NCBI RefSeq assembly: GCF_902804485.1 | Contig: NZ_CADCST010000068.1 | Span: 55,332-112,792, forward strand | Source: Flavobacterium collinsii | GTDB lineage: Bacteria; Bacteroidota; Bacteroidia; Flavobacteriales; Flavobacteriaceae | Reading direction: 5' to 3' | DNA: 57,461 nucleotides | In this document: positions 8,820 through 17,610 of the stretch, in pieces | How positions within the stretch are numbered: position 1 is the stretch's first letter | Layout of the letters: every line of letters begins with the position of its first letter | Program-made: the position numbers and the translations under genes | The notes under the pieces: generated by a model | What the model was told of the DNA's origin: nothing | The model's input: the letters and a program-made list of their open reading frames with translations, nothing else | Databases searched by the model: none

Positions 8820-11012
8820 CTAGTAACAATCGCTTAGCAATTGGCCATTTTTCTTGTATTCCGAAAGATTTTTTACATTTCTTTCCAGACATAATTGATC
8901 TAGAATTGATTCTACATCCTGTTGCATGGCCAGTGAGCCACAAATCATAATTACACCACCTTGATGTAGTAAATTAATGAAAAAATCAGCATCGCGTTTG
9001 ATCAGGTCCATAACATAAAAATGTTCATTTTCACGAGATAAAGCCAAATGAAAACTTTGCAGTTTTTGTTTCTGAATCATTTCAGTCGTAAATTTTTTAT
9101 AGCCTGAAACAGTCTCGGTTTCCATTCGGAACCCTGAATACAAACGTATTTCTGTTTTAGTTTTGTTCTGTTCGATCATTCCAAGGAAAGGTGCGATACC
9201 GGTTCCGTTTGAAATAAAGGCCACCTGAGGCACTTTTTTAGGAAAATGAAAAGCTTTATTGTTGATGATTCTGGCTTTGATTACATTCCCGGGAACTAAG
9301 GCATTTAAGAATCCGGAACCTAATCCGTGCGGATGTAATTTTACAACCAACTGAATGTTTCCGGAATGATTTCCGATCGAGTAGAGGCGTTCTCTGCTGT
9401 CGTTTGCCGGATAAACTGCCAGTAAGTCTCCTGAAGTAAATTTAGCTCTCATGTTAGCACGTAATGTAATCAGGAAAGTTTGTTCTGTTTCGGAAATAAG
9501 TGTTTTGTCTAAAACCATTAATTTTTGCAATCCTTTGGGAACATGATTGTACAAAGAAGGCGTTGTCGACAACGGAATTCCGGTTTTAGCACTCCACAGC
9601 CTGATCCAGTTTACAAACTCTATTGCCGATTTATCGTTTACGGTTTGAACTTCCAGAAAGCGTTCTGTCCAATTTTGATTTTCTAGCTGTTTGTCTATTT
9701 CAAAGGCAAAACCACAAAAATCAGGATAAGCTTTTGAACCAAATCCAACTATAGAATAAGAGATTTTTTGTTGCTGCGGATGTTTCTTTAAAAGTGATAT
9801 AAATTTATTTGCATTAGAAGGGGCGTCTCCTAATCCGTGTGTCGAGGAGAAGATAATGAGATGTTCTGCTTTTGGAAAAGCGGTATAACTGTTTAGTTCG
9901 GTAACAAACGCTTTTTTGCCCTGATCGGTCAATTGTTTGAGAACGGCATTGGCAAATCGCAAAGAGCTTCCGTTTTCGGAACCTACCAGCAGTATAAATT
10001 CACTTTCAGCAGCTTTGTATTTATTTTTGATTCGGCTGGATCTTCTTTTTAAGGTGATAGCAAATCCCGAATAGATAAAAAAGAGGATGTTGATACTGGC
10101 AATCGCAAGTATAAAAGCCCAGATTCCATTAGCTCTTCCGGTATGCAGATCGAGACTTAACTCAGACAATTGAGCGGTTACCGGAGAAAATTTTTTCGTA
10201 ACAATAGCCCCTGTAACCTGATTGACTTCAATTTCGCGGTCTTTTAATCCTATAATGTAATATTCTTCCGGGTCAGATGTAAAAGGAAATTCGATTTTTT
10301 CGACATCTGCTAAAAGAGTGTGTTTGAAAACGGAGGTTTCTTTTTCTTTTTTGGAAACAACGGCTTTGACAGTTTTAACTTTCTCCTGGTCTTTTTTATC
10401 CAGGAAGAAGTTAAATTTTTCCAGAGATAAATAAGTTCCGGTAAGTGCAATAATCAGAATTGGAATTAGAGCCAGTCTTCCTAAAACAACATGGTAATAT
10501 TGTGTGAAATATTCTTTGACCACTTTAGAGAAAAAATTACGGATGCCTCTTTGTCTGTTTAATACCAAGGCAAAGCCCGAGATCGCAATTAAAACGAGTA
10601 AAAAGGAAATAACACCTACAAAAAATCGTCCCGTTTCATGAAGAAACAAAGAACGATGGAATCCGGTCACCCATTGAATAAATTCACTTTTTTTTAGAGG
10701 TGTTCCTAATTGTTTACCGGTTTTAGGATCAATATAAGCATTAATGTCATTGCCGTCTTCATCAATAGCTTGCAAAGTTACAAACTGATTGTTATCGACG
10801 CTTACGGTTGTAATTTCAGAATAATTCTTTTTGAGTACGGTTAAGGCTTCTTCCAGTGTTATAGTATCAAAATTTTCGGCACGGTACGGAAGTGTTTTTT
10901 CCTGCATCGTATCAACAGCCAGAATAATACCTGTTGCCGAAGCGAGGATCAAAAACAAAGAAGAGAATAAAGCAAGAGCCAGGTGTGCGTAACGCCAAAA
11001 AGAAAGAGTCAT
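8820..11012 (-). CDS. PepSY-TM / flavodoxin / FAD-NAD(P)H reductase fusion (transmembrane electron transfer)
   Basis: This 730-residue inner-membrane protein appears to move electrons from cytoplasmic NAD(P)H across the membrane. The N-terminal half is a PepSY-associated membrane module with four helices at about 13-33, 136-157, 176-196 and 296-318. A flavodoxin-like FMN domain follows at about 340-480 (LVGSENGSSLRFAN, SSTHGLGDAPSNA). The C-terminal third is a sulfite-reductase-like FAD/NAD(P)H module with RLYSIG, GTGIAPFLGMIE and MICGSLAMQQDVE. The periplasmic loop carries a PepSY-like sequence. Neighbours ApbE and DUF2271 suggest that a covalently flavinylated periplasmic protein accepts the electrons. 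The linked TonB receptor points to reduction of imported ferric complexes. Domain calls are firm; direction and acceptor are inferred. Confidence 0.85.
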   Translation of the reverse strand: MTLSFWRYAHLALALFSSLFLILASATGIILAVDTMQEKTLPYRAENFDTITLEEALTVLKKNYSEITTVSVDNNQFVTLQAIDEDGNDINAYIDPKTGKQLGTPLKKSEFIQWVTGFHRSLFLHETGRFFVGVISFLLVLIAISGFALVLNRQRGIRNFFSKVVKEYFTQYYHVVLGRLALIPILIIALTGTYLSLEKFNFFLDKKDQEKVKTVKAVVSKKEKETSVFKHTLLADVEKIEFPFTSDPEEYYIIGLKDREIEVNQVTGAIVTKKFSPVTAQLSELSLDLHTGRANGIWAFILAIASINILFFIYSGFAITLKRRSSRIKNKYKAAESEFILLVGSENGSSLRFANAVLKQLTDQGKKAFVTELNSYTAFPKAEHLIIFSSTHGLGDAPSNANKFISLLKKHPQQQKISYSIVGFGSKAYPDFCGFAFEIDKQLENQNWTERFLEVQTVNDKSAIEFVNWIRLWSAKTGIPLSTTPSLYNHVPKGLQKLMVLDKTLISETEQTFLITLRANMRAKFTSGDLLAVYPANDSRERLYSIGNHSGNIQLVVKLHPHGLGSGFLNALVPGNVIKARIINNKAFHFPKKVPQVAFISNGTGIAPFLGMIEQNKTKTEIRLYSGFRMETETVSGYKKFTTEMIQKQKLQSFHLALSRENEHFYVMDLIKRDADFFINLLHQGGVIMICGSLAMQQDVESILDQLCLERNVKNLSEYKKNGQLLSDCY

Positions 11013-11053
11013 GGAGTGTAATCTATAATGTAATCAAATTTAAGCGTTTTTTT

Positions 11054-11104
11054 ACCACAGATTAAAAGGAATTTTAATTTGTTTAGACCTTTTGAATCTG
11101 TGGT
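11054..11104. repeat. Inverted repeat between the DUF2271 and PepSY-reductase genes
   Basis: ACCACAGATTAAAAGG pairs with CCTTTT-G-AATCTGTGGT, 16 paired bases with one bulge. It resembles dispersed ACCACAGATT elements of flavobacteria, and a fragment recurs near 57325. It could act as a processing or attenuation hairpin within the operon. Confidence 0.5.
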
Positions 11105-11186
11105 TATTCTTTTTCAAAGAATTTAATTAGAGTGTATTCGTGCGATTGCTTCGCCTGTTTGTTTTCGCACGCTATGACTATTAGAA

Positions 11187-11666
11187 TTAAACTTTGTTCA
11201 ATCTCACGTATCTGATATAACCTTTTCCTTCAGTTTTATTAGCCAGTCCTTCAGTGGTAAGCGGAATTTCTAAATCGCTTACATAGTACTTCTGATCTTC
11301 TACTGCCGATTCAAATCTTAGTTTATATCCTTTGTTTATTTTAGAATCTTCGATTTCAATCGTGGTAATGCTGCGATCCCCGCCTGTAACAGAAGCTCCT
11401 GTTTTTGCACTGATGTCAGCAGGTTTTGAAGTTTGAAACTTATTCCACTCTTTCAACGATTTGTACCATTTTTTATCGTCACCCATTACATAAAGTGTTT
11501 TCTCGTATTCTCCTTTTGGATTGATAAGCGAAACGACGATGTAAGCGCCTTCTCCCATATAATTAGCCATTTGAAGCATACATTTGTATTTGCTTTGTGC
11601 TGTAGACTGAAAAGAGATTAAGCAGATTAACGCAGCTGTAAGCGCTATTTTAAATATTGATTTCAT
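11187..11666 (-). CDS. DUF2271 periplasmic protein with flavinylation-type motif
   Basis: This is a 159-residue exported protein with a signal peptide to about residue 24 (STAQ). The mature part matches DUF2271: a small beta-rich domain with YIVVSLINPKGEYEKTLYVMGDDKKWY and a C-terminal GYIRYVRL. The segment starting at Asp84 ends in TGASVT (residues 89-94), close to the ApbE target signature D-x(n)-(S/T)-G-A-(S/T)-x-T seen in NqrC/RnfG-type flavoproteins, so Ser92 is the likely FMN attachment residue. DUF2271 has been associated with ApbE-dependent flavinylation in comparative genomic work. Here it sits between the ankyrin and PepSY-reductase genes, as expected for a periplasmic electron carrier. 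Flavinylation is inferred, not shown. Confidence 0.78.
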   Translation of the reverse strand: MKSIFKIALTAALICLISFQSTAQSKYKCMLQMANYMGEGAYIVVSLINPKGEYEKTLYVMGDDKKWYKSLKEWNKFQTSKPADISAKTGASVTGGDRSITTIEIEDSKINKGYKLRFESAVEDQKYYVSDLEIPLTTEGLANKTEGKGYIRYVRLNKV

Positions 11667-11742
11667 ATTAATTTTAGACTTTTAGATTCTTAGATCTTTA
11701 GATTTTTGGAATTTGGAATTTGGAATTTGATTTTTCTACCGA

Positions 11743-13236
11743 TTACTTTAAAAAGTCAATAGAAACATTGTTTTTTGTTAACGATTCGTTCTCTTTTGCT
11801 AAAGCATAAGCAGTTTCGTCAAATTCGGTGTTGATTTCTTTTTTTGCACCAATTGAAAGAAGGTATTTTAAGATTGAATCGTCTTTTGCAACCATCGCTG
11901 CTTTGTGTAAAGCTGTTAAACCATCCTTGTTTTTAGCATTAACATCAATGTTTAAAGAAGCTATTTTTTTTATTAAAGTCAGGTCATTTTTTGCAATAGC
12001 ATAGTGATACAGCGTGCTTCCGTCTTTTTGAGGAGCAGCTAAATTCAGTCCTTTTTCCTGAAGTAATTTTACTTTTGCTTCAAATGGGTCTTGTACAGCA
12101 TTAGCTTCACGGCCCATTGGACGGTATGATTGTACTAAGTAAACTCCTAGATTGTTCCCGTCTTTATCTTTTACATTTACATCGGCACCTTTGCTTAACA
12201 AGGTTGCAACCGCTTCAGGAGTGCCTGATTTTACTGCAAATGTCAATGCCGATTCCCCTTTAATATTTTGTAAGTTAATGTTTTTTGATACTGGTAATAA
12301 TTTGTCTAAGGCAGAAGTTTCTCTTGCTCCGGCAGCGATCATTAACGGTGTATTTCCGTCTTTGTCGACTTTGTTAGCATCAACACCTTTAGCTAAGAAA
12401 TAAGCAATTATTTCTCCCTGATTTGGTTTGTTTGCCAATAAGTGAAGTACATTTTCTCCGGACTTACCAGTAGCTGTAGCTTTTAATTTTACTTCTTCTA
12501 CTAAAAATTTATAAGTTTCAAGCGTATTGGTTTCTCTGCGTGATCCCTGTGCTGCAATTAGAAGTGCATTGTCAGTAGGTTTTACTTTTCTGTCTAAAAG
12601 TTTTTTCAAAAGTACAATGTTTCCGGTTCTTGCTGCATAGTCAAAAGCAGTACTTCCATTAGCGTCAACATCTTTTAGAGACAATCCTTTGGTAATTAAA
12701 TAATCCGTAAGAACAAGTTCTTTATCTGATGCTATAGCCATTAATAACAGGTTGGTACCGTCAGCGTATTTTTTCTTAGGATCAATTCCGGCTTTGAAAA
12801 AAGCATCATACAAAGCGGTATTGTTTTGACCATTTGAAGCTGCAAAAGCGAGTGGAGTAGTAGCGTGGCTGTCTTCAAGGTTAATGTCAGAACCTTTAGC
12901 AATAAGATAGTTTACCAATTCAACATTTCCTCTGTAGGCTGCCCAATGCAGATAAATACGATTATCGTGAGTTAATTTAACTATTGGATTACCAGGTTGG
13001 TCTAATAAAAATTTTATAGTAGCAATAGGAGCATCGTTGTTGATTGCGATAACTGTAGCATCAAAAGCATTGGCATTTGCTTCTACCGGATTATTCCCTT
13101 TTGCAATTTCAGCTTTAACGGTATTTACATCCGGTGCCGTTTTCCAAAAAGATTGTTCTAATAATATGTTTTTTTGCTGGGCACTAACAAATAAAGAAGC
13201 GACTAATGCAAAAGAGATAAAGAAATTCTTTTTCAT
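11743..13236 (-). CDS. Exported ankyrin-repeat protein
   Basis: This 497-residue protein has a clear signal peptide (cleavage near VSAQQ, residue 19), so the ankyrin solenoid is periplasmic or outer-membrane facing, which is unusual for ankyrins. At least ten repeat units are visible from about residue 85 to 480, including RIYLHWAAYRGNVELVNYLIAKGSDIN, GNTPLMIAAGARE and GLTALHKAAMVAKDDSILKYLLSIGA. Ankyrins are protein-binding scaffolds, with no catalytic signature. It is the first gene of the minus-strand unit ankyrin-DUF2271-PepSY reductase-apbE and is preceded by a candidate TANTCTAAATA box at 13308-13320. A scaffolding role for the electron-transfer proteins or the receptor is speculation. 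Confidence 0.85.
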   Translation of the reverse strand: MKKNFFISFALVASLFVSAQQKNILLEQSFWKTAPDVNTVKAEIAKGNNPVEANANAFDATVIAINNDAPIATIKFLLDQPGNPIVKLTHDNRIYLHWAAYRGNVELVNYLIAKGSDINLEDSHATTPLAFAASNGQNNTALYDAFFKAGIDPKKKYADGTNLLLMAIASDKELVLTDYLITKGLSLKDVDANGSTAFDYAARTGNIVLLKKLLDRKVKPTDNALLIAAQGSRRETNTLETYKFLVEEVKLKATATGKSGENVLHLLANKPNQGEIIAYFLAKGVDANKVDKDGNTPLMIAAGARETSALDKLLPVSKNINLQNIKGESALTFAVKSGTPEAVATLLSKGADVNVKDKDGNNLGVYLVQSYRPMGREANAVQDPFEAKVKLLQEKGLNLAAPQKDGSTLYHYAIAKNDLTLIKKIASLNIDVNAKNKDGLTALHKAAMVAKDDSILKYLLSIGAKKEINTEFDETAYALAKENESLTKNNVSIDFLK

Positions 13237-13307
13237 ATTTAAAGATTTACTATTTTTTAAAAAATTAGTTGTTTTGGTACATTACTAAAATAGCTTGCGT
13301 GTACAAT

Positions 13308-13320
13308 CTATTTAGAATAG
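13308..13320 (-). promoter_or_regulatory. Candidate iron-regulon box TANTCTAAATA (copy 2)
   Basis: On the minus strand this reads CTATTCTAAATAG, containing the 11-mer TATTCTAAATA. It lies about 72-85 bp upstream of the ankyrin gene, the head of the flavin-transfer unit. Confidence 0.35.
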
Positions 13321-13489
13321 TTAAAAATAACGCAAATGTAAAAATTAATATTAGTAAATCAATGTATTTGCTGAAGAAACTCCAATTTTAATCTTTTTTT
13401 AAGGATTAAAATATTCAGAAAGTAAAAAACACAGTTTACAGTCTCAATTTGGAGTTTACATTTTACAGTTTAGCGGTTTTGTTATGAGC

Positions 13490-14725
13490 CTACTGTTTTC
13501 TTTTTTTTCCTTCGATGTTGGGTAGTAAACTGGTCAAAACTCCTATCAGGGGTAGGAAAGCGCAAATTTTAAACACATATTCGATGCTTGTAGTATCGGC
13601 TAATTTTCCCAATACAGCAGAACCTAATCCACCCATACCAAAAGCCAGTCCAAAGAATAGCCCGGCAATTAAACCTACTTTACCCGGAACAAGTTCTGTT
13701 GCGTAAACCAGAATGGCTGAGAATGCGGATGATATAATTAAACCAATAACTACGGATAATATTCCGGTCCAGAAAAGTGAAACATAAGGTAATAAGAGGG
13801 TAAAGGGAGCAACACCTAAAATAGAAATCCAGATAATGTATTTTCGTCCAAAACGGTCGCCTAATGCTCCTCCAAATAATGTTCCTGCAGCTACTGCACC
13901 AAGAAATGCAAAAAGATAAATTTGTGATTCCTGAACAGATAAATGGAATTTGTCAATCAGATAAAATGTGTAATAACTGGTCATACTGGCCATATAAAAG
14001 TATTTTGAAAAAATCAATACCAGTAAAATTCCTAATGAGAATATGACTTTTTGTTTGGAAAGCGAATGGTGTCTTTCTTCTAAAACAGCCGATTTGTTTA
14101 GTGCTTTAAGATTTAAATGCTCCTGATACCATTTGGCAACACCTGATAGAATTACAATACCTACGATGGCGGCTAAACAGAACCATATAATATTAAATTG
14201 TCCATAAGGAACCACAATTATAGCTGCCAACAAAGGTCCAATTGCACTTCCTGCATTTCCTCCAAGCTGAAAAATCGATTGGGCAAGACCTCTTTTTCCG
14301 CCAGAAGCCAAATGGGCAACGCGTGAAGATTCGGGGTGAAATATGGACGATCCGATGCCAATTAAACTTACAGCAAGTAAAATATTAACAAAGCTCGAAG
14401 CTACGGCTACTGCTGCCAGACCCACAAGAGTAAAACCCATACCGATAGCCAATGAATACGGACGCGGTTTTTTGTCGGTATAAAAGCCAATAAAAGGCTG
14501 CAGTATGGAGGCGGTTAGCTGATAGGTCAGGGTAATAAGTCCAACTTCGGTAAAAGTCAGACTAAATTTAGTTTTTAGAATAGGGTAAACCGCAGGAATA
14601 ACAGCCTGAAGCATATCGTTGATAAAATGCGTAAAACTGATGGTAAATAAAATAGAGAAAACGGTTTGCTGGGCCAATTGCTTCGATCCGGCTAGTGTAT
14701 TGGTAAAAGTAGTGTCTGTTTTCAT
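13490..14725 (-). CDS. fsr: MFS transporter, fosmidomycin-resistance (Fsr) type
   Basis: This is a 411-residue, 12-helix major facilitator protein. Residues such as HFINDMLQAVIPAVYPILK, SLTFTEVGLITLTYQL and GIGSSIFHPESSRVAHLASG match the Escherichia coli Fsr efflux protein closely. Fsr-type proteins export fosmidomycin and probably other small phosphonate or anionic compounds, but the natural substrate is unclear. The gene follows a GntR/FCD regulator by 43 bp, and that gap contains a 13-bp palindrome identical to one in front of the regulator gene, so expression is likely set by that regulator. The family call is strong; the actual substrate is inferred only. Confidence 0.85.
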   Translation of the reverse strand: MKTDTTFTNTLAGSKQLAQQTVFSILFTISFTHFINDMLQAVIPAVYPILKTKFSLTFTEVGLITLTYQLTASILQPFIGFYTDKKPRPYSLAIGMGFTLVGLAAVAVASSFVNILLAVSLIGIGSSIFHPESSRVAHLASGGKRGLAQSIFQLGGNAGSAIGPLLAAIIVVPYGQFNIIWFCLAAIVGIVILSGVAKWYQEHLNLKALNKSAVLEERHHSLSKQKVIFSLGILLVLIFSKYFYMASMTSYYTFYLIDKFHLSVQESQIYLFAFLGAVAAGTLFGGALGDRFGRKYIIWISILGVAPFTLLLPYVSLFWTGILSVVIGLIISSAFSAILVYATELVPGKVGLIAGLFFGLAFGMGGLGSAVLGKLADTTSIEYVFKICAFLPLIGVLTSLLPNIEGKKRKQ

Positions 14726-14742
14726 AAGTAATAATAGATCAG

Positions 14743-14755
14743 ATCATCTGATGAT
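14743..14755. promoter_or_regulatory. GntR operator candidate, copy 1 (fsr)
   Basis: ATCATCTGATGAT is a perfect palindrome with a 1-nt centre, 17 bp upstream of the fsr start. The identical 13-mer occurs at 15446-15458. Confidence 0.7.
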
Positions 14756-14768
14756 TATGGGTAAAAAA

Positions 14769-15434
14769 TTAGTAATTGATATGTCCGATAATTTTTGCAA
14801 CAGTATTCCAGGCTTTTTTTGGATCCTGTGCAATAATATTTTCTAAAAGTTGATGGTGAACGGCCGAAGTTTCCTGAAATATTTTGGTGTCAGTATAAAG
14901 ATGTAAAAAACCTTTTTTAAGGTGTACGGATGCTGATTTGTATAAGTCGGCAAGGATTTCATTTTTCGAAGCTTTGGCAATGGCAATATGAAATTGTATG
15001 TCGGCTTCTACACATTCTTCTAAATTTCCTTGTTTGGCAGCAATCAATCTGTTGTGTAAATGTTCTTGCATGGCTGTGATATCCTCATTCGTTCTGTTAA
15101 TGGCAGCTTTCTCAGCAATTTTCATTTCCAGTATTTGTCTCACTTCATCGAGATCCTGAACATTGGCACGCATGATACGCTGATCCATTGGTTCACGATT
15201 ACTGGTAAGCTGTTCTACAAAAGTACCTACACCTTGCTGAATGCGCAAAAAACCGGAATTAGCCAGTATCTTCATGGCTTCACGTATAGACGAACGACCT
15301 ACACCAAAACTTTTCATCAACTCAGCCTCAATGGGTAATTTTTCATTAATTTTATAATGACCCAAGGTAATTTGTTGCTGTATTTTTGACGCAACTTCTT
15401 CTGCAAGCGATTTTTTTTGGATAAGAGTTTTCAT
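14769..15434 (-). CDS. GntR-family transcriptional regulator, FadR/FCD subfamily
   Basis: This 221-residue DNA-binding protein has an N-terminal winged helix (residues 8-78, with GVGRSSIREAMKILANSGFLRIQQGVGTFV) and a helical FCD effector domain from about 95 on. Candidate metal-binding positions of FCD domains are present (DIQFH, SAVHHQLLENI, GHINY), so a carboxylate or similar metal-chelating ligand is plausible. It precedes the fsr-type transporter on the same strand. The same palindrome in front of both genes indicates autoregulation plus control of the transporter. Ligand unknown. Confidence 0.88.
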   Translation of the reverse strand: MKTLIQKKSLAEEVASKIQQQITLGHYKINEKLPIEAELMKSFGVGRSSIREAMKILANSGFLRIQQGVGTFVEQLTSNREPMDQRIMRANVQDLDEVRQILEMKIAEKAAINRTNEDITAMQEHLHNRLIAAKQGNLEECVEADIQFHIAIAKASKNEILADLYKSASVHLKKGFLHLYTDTKIFQETSAVHHQLLENIIAQDPKKAWNTVAKIIGHINY

Positions 15435-15445
15435 GTATGTATCAC

Positions 15446-15458
15446 ATCATCTGATGAT
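15446..15458. promoter_or_regulatory. GntR operator candidate, copy 2 (gntR)
   Basis: ATCATCTGATGAT, identical to 14743-14755, starts 12 bp upstream of the gntR start codon. Confidence 0.7.
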
Positions 15459-15729
15459 TGCAAAAATAAAAGAATAATTGTAGAATCAACCATTATTAAG
15501 TCTTTTTTATGATTTAGTTGTTAAGCTGACGACAGGAAATTAGGGCGGTTTCACGGGTTGTTGATTGTTTTTCAGTTTGTTATGTTTAGATGTAGTTTGA
15601 ATTTATTTTGAAAGCTTTAACAATAAAATTGTATAACTTTTCGGGTGAATTATATAAAAGTTTTCAATTTGAATTGTAGAAATTTGGTACAATTACCCCA
15701 ATACCATTTTTTAACTAAATCTACTTCGT

Positions 15730-16956
15730 ATGAGAAATATAAAACACATTGTTGTTCTTTCGGGTGTATTATTAATTTTTTTAGGCTGTTCAAATGACAA
15801 AGAAGTTGTTACTGATCCAGGCACTATTACAAATCCTGTAGAGGGCAATCCTGCCAATACGACCTATAAACCTGCTTTTTCGGGACAAACCCGAACGAAT
15901 GGGGTACAAACGAACACGGCTTATGAAGCAAAAGTGATCACGAGTGCTCTTACCAGTCCGTGGGGAGTTACAAGTCTTCCGGACGGTCGTTTGCTGATTA
16001 CCCAAAAGACGGGTGCGATGCGCATTGTTACAACTGCCGGGGTAGTGAGTGATCCTATTACAGGTATCCCTGCTGTTAATGCCGGAGGACAGGGAGGTTT
16101 GTTGGGGTTGTGTCTGGATCCTGAATTTGCTTCCAATCGAATGATTTATTGGGTTTTTGCTGAAGCAACAGGAGGAGGGAACAATACGGCAGTTGCCAAA
16201 GGAAAATTATCGGCCAATGAAAAAACTATAGAAGGAGCAACGGTTATTTACAGAGCAAAACCCGCCAATGCAAGTACTCTTCATTATGGAGGACGTATTT
16301 TATTTGATAAAACCGGTAATCTCGTGGTTAGTACCGGGGAACGTTCGGTTTTGGAAACACGACCTTTGGCACAATCTGTTACCTCAGGTCTTGGTAAGGT
16401 GGTTAGAATTACAAAGGAAGGACAGCCGGCATCCGGAAACCCTGCTTTTAGTCAGGTCGGAGCACTAGCTGAGTTGTTTACCTACGGACACAGAAATCCA
16501 CAGGGACTGGCACTTCACCCGATTAGTGGGGAAATCTGGCTGTCTGAACATGGGCCACGTGGGGGTGACGAAATCAATCGATTAAAGGCTGGAGCAAATT
16601 ACGGATGGCCTACTATTACATACGGAATTGAATATGGAGGAGATAAAATAGGAGCCGGAATTCAGCAGCAGGAGGGTATGGAACAGCCGGTTTATTATTG
16701 GGATCCCGTAGTTTCGCCAAGTGGTATGACATTTTACAAGGGTAATCGGGTTCCTGAGTGGCAGAATAATCTTTTTATTGGGGCTTTAAGCGGAATGCAT
16801 ATTGTTCGTCTTGCCATAGACAATAATAAGGTTGTGGGTGAAGAAAGACTATTGGTGTCAGAGAATCAACGATTCAGAGATATTACCCAAGGAAGCGATG
16901 GTGCTTTGTATGCAGTTACAGATGGCGGTAAGTTGTATAAAATTGATAAAAAATAA
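15730..16956 (+). CDS. PQQ-dependent sugar dehydrogenase-like lipoprotein (glucose/sorbosone dehydrogenase family)
   Basis: This 408-residue protein has a lipobox IFLGC with Cys20, so it is anchored facing the periplasm or the outside. The catalytic domain is a six-bladed beta-propeller of the YliI/soluble aldose dehydrogenase family: LTSPWGVTSLPDGRLLITQKTG, GGQGGLLGLCLDPEF, GHRNPQGLALHP (about 252-263), LSEHGPRGGDEIN and NYGWP. Such enzymes oxidise aldose sugars with bound PQQ and pass electrons to the respiratory chain. No PQQ synthesis genes are in the window, so the cofactor would be imported or made elsewhere. The gene is monocistronic with a terminator at 17034-17081. Substrate unassigned. 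Confidence 0.88.
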   Translation: MRNIKHIVVLSGVLLIFLGCSNDKEVVTDPGTITNPVEGNPANTTYKPAFSGQTRTNGVQTNTAYEAKVITSALTSPWGVTSLPDGRLLITQKTGAMRIVTTAGVVSDPITGIPAVNAGGQGGLLGLCLDPEFASNRMIYWVFAEATGGGNNTAVAKGKLSANEKTIEGATVIYRAKPANASTLHYGGRILFDKTGNLVVSTGERSVLETRPLAQSVTSGLGKVVRITKEGQPASGNPAFSQVGALAELFTYGHRNPQGLALHPISGEIWLSEHGPRGGDEINRLKAGANYGWPTITYGIEYGGDKIGAGIQQQEGMEQPVYYWDPVVSPSGMTFYKGNRVPEWQNNLFIGALSGMHIVRLAIDNNKVVGEERLLVSENQRFRDITQGSDGALYAVTDGGKLYKIDKK

Positions 16957-17033
16957 ACTTTAGTTGGAATTGGAATAAGCAAGTGGTGTCTTGTGTGACA
17001 TGATTTCGCAATTCTGCTTCATAAAATATAATT

Positions 17034-17081
17034 AGCACATAGAAACATAGGTACAGAATCTATATTTCTATGTGCTCTTTT
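17034..17081. terminator. Terminator between convergent genes
   Basis: AGCACATAGAAA (17034-17045) pairs perfectly with TTTCTATGTGCT (17065-17076), followed by C and five T. It lies between the sugar dehydrogenase gene and the convergent hxlR gene. Confidence 0.8.
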
Positions 17082-17137
17082 TGAAACATCCATAAAACAA
17101 ATTGCTAATACTGAGTATATAAGGTATCGGGTTGGTT

Positions 17138-17518
17138 TTATTTACAGATGGTTTCAATTATCTTTTCACGGTGATTTAACCCCCATTGTACCAAAGTTTC
17201 AGTAACAGGAAGTACAGATTTTCCGTATTCAGTAATAGCATATACCACCATAATTGGTTGGGTTTTCTGTTCTGTTCTTGAAATAAGCAAATTAGTTTCG
17301 AGCTCTTTTAGCTCCTTGCTTAACATTTTAGCCGATATACCTTCGATTTCGCGCTGCATTTTTTTAAAATGAATAATTTGATGTGTTCGATTGGTTAAAA
17401 AACGTAAAATCATCAGTTTCCATTTTCCACCCAGCACATCAAGGCTATCGCGCATTGCCATTAATTCTTCTGAGCAATTAGCTTCCCGAAGTATCCCGTT
17501 ATCCTTGATTTTTACCAT
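17138..17518 (-). CDS. HxlR-family transcriptional regulator
   Basis: This 126-residue winged-helix protein has the HxlR pattern: LGGKWKLMILRFL, FKKMQREIEGISAKMLSKELKELE and YAITEYGKSVLPV. A single N-terminal Cys (Cys15 in EANCSEE) occupies the position of the redox-sensing Cys in QorR/YodB-type members, which derepress quinone or aldehyde detoxification genes upon thiol modification. It is divergent from a quinone-oxidoreductase-like gene with a 92-bp shared spacer containing the palindrome GTAACCGGTTAC. Control of the divergent redox genes and of itself is likely; the inducing chemical is inferred. Confidence 0.87.
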   Translation of the reverse strand: MVKIKDNGILREANCSEELMAMRDSLDVLGGKWKLMILRFLTNRTHQIIHFKKMQREIEGISAKMLSKELKELETNLLISRTEQKTQPIMVVYAITEYGKSVLPVTETLVQWGLNHREKIIETICK

Positions 17519-17533
17519 AGTAGTTTCTCTTAA

Positions 17534-17545
17534 GTAACCGGTTAC
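17534..17545. promoter_or_regulatory. HxlR operator candidate
   Basis: GTAACCGGTTAC is a perfect 12-bp palindrome 16 bp upstream of hxlR, followed by a second GGGTTAAC half-site (17549-17556), in the divergent spacer. Confidence 0.55.
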
Positions 17546-17610
17546 CCCGGGTTAACTAGTAGCAAAAATAAATCATTTCTGTACTAATTTCGTAAGATAA
17601 AAGTATAAAT

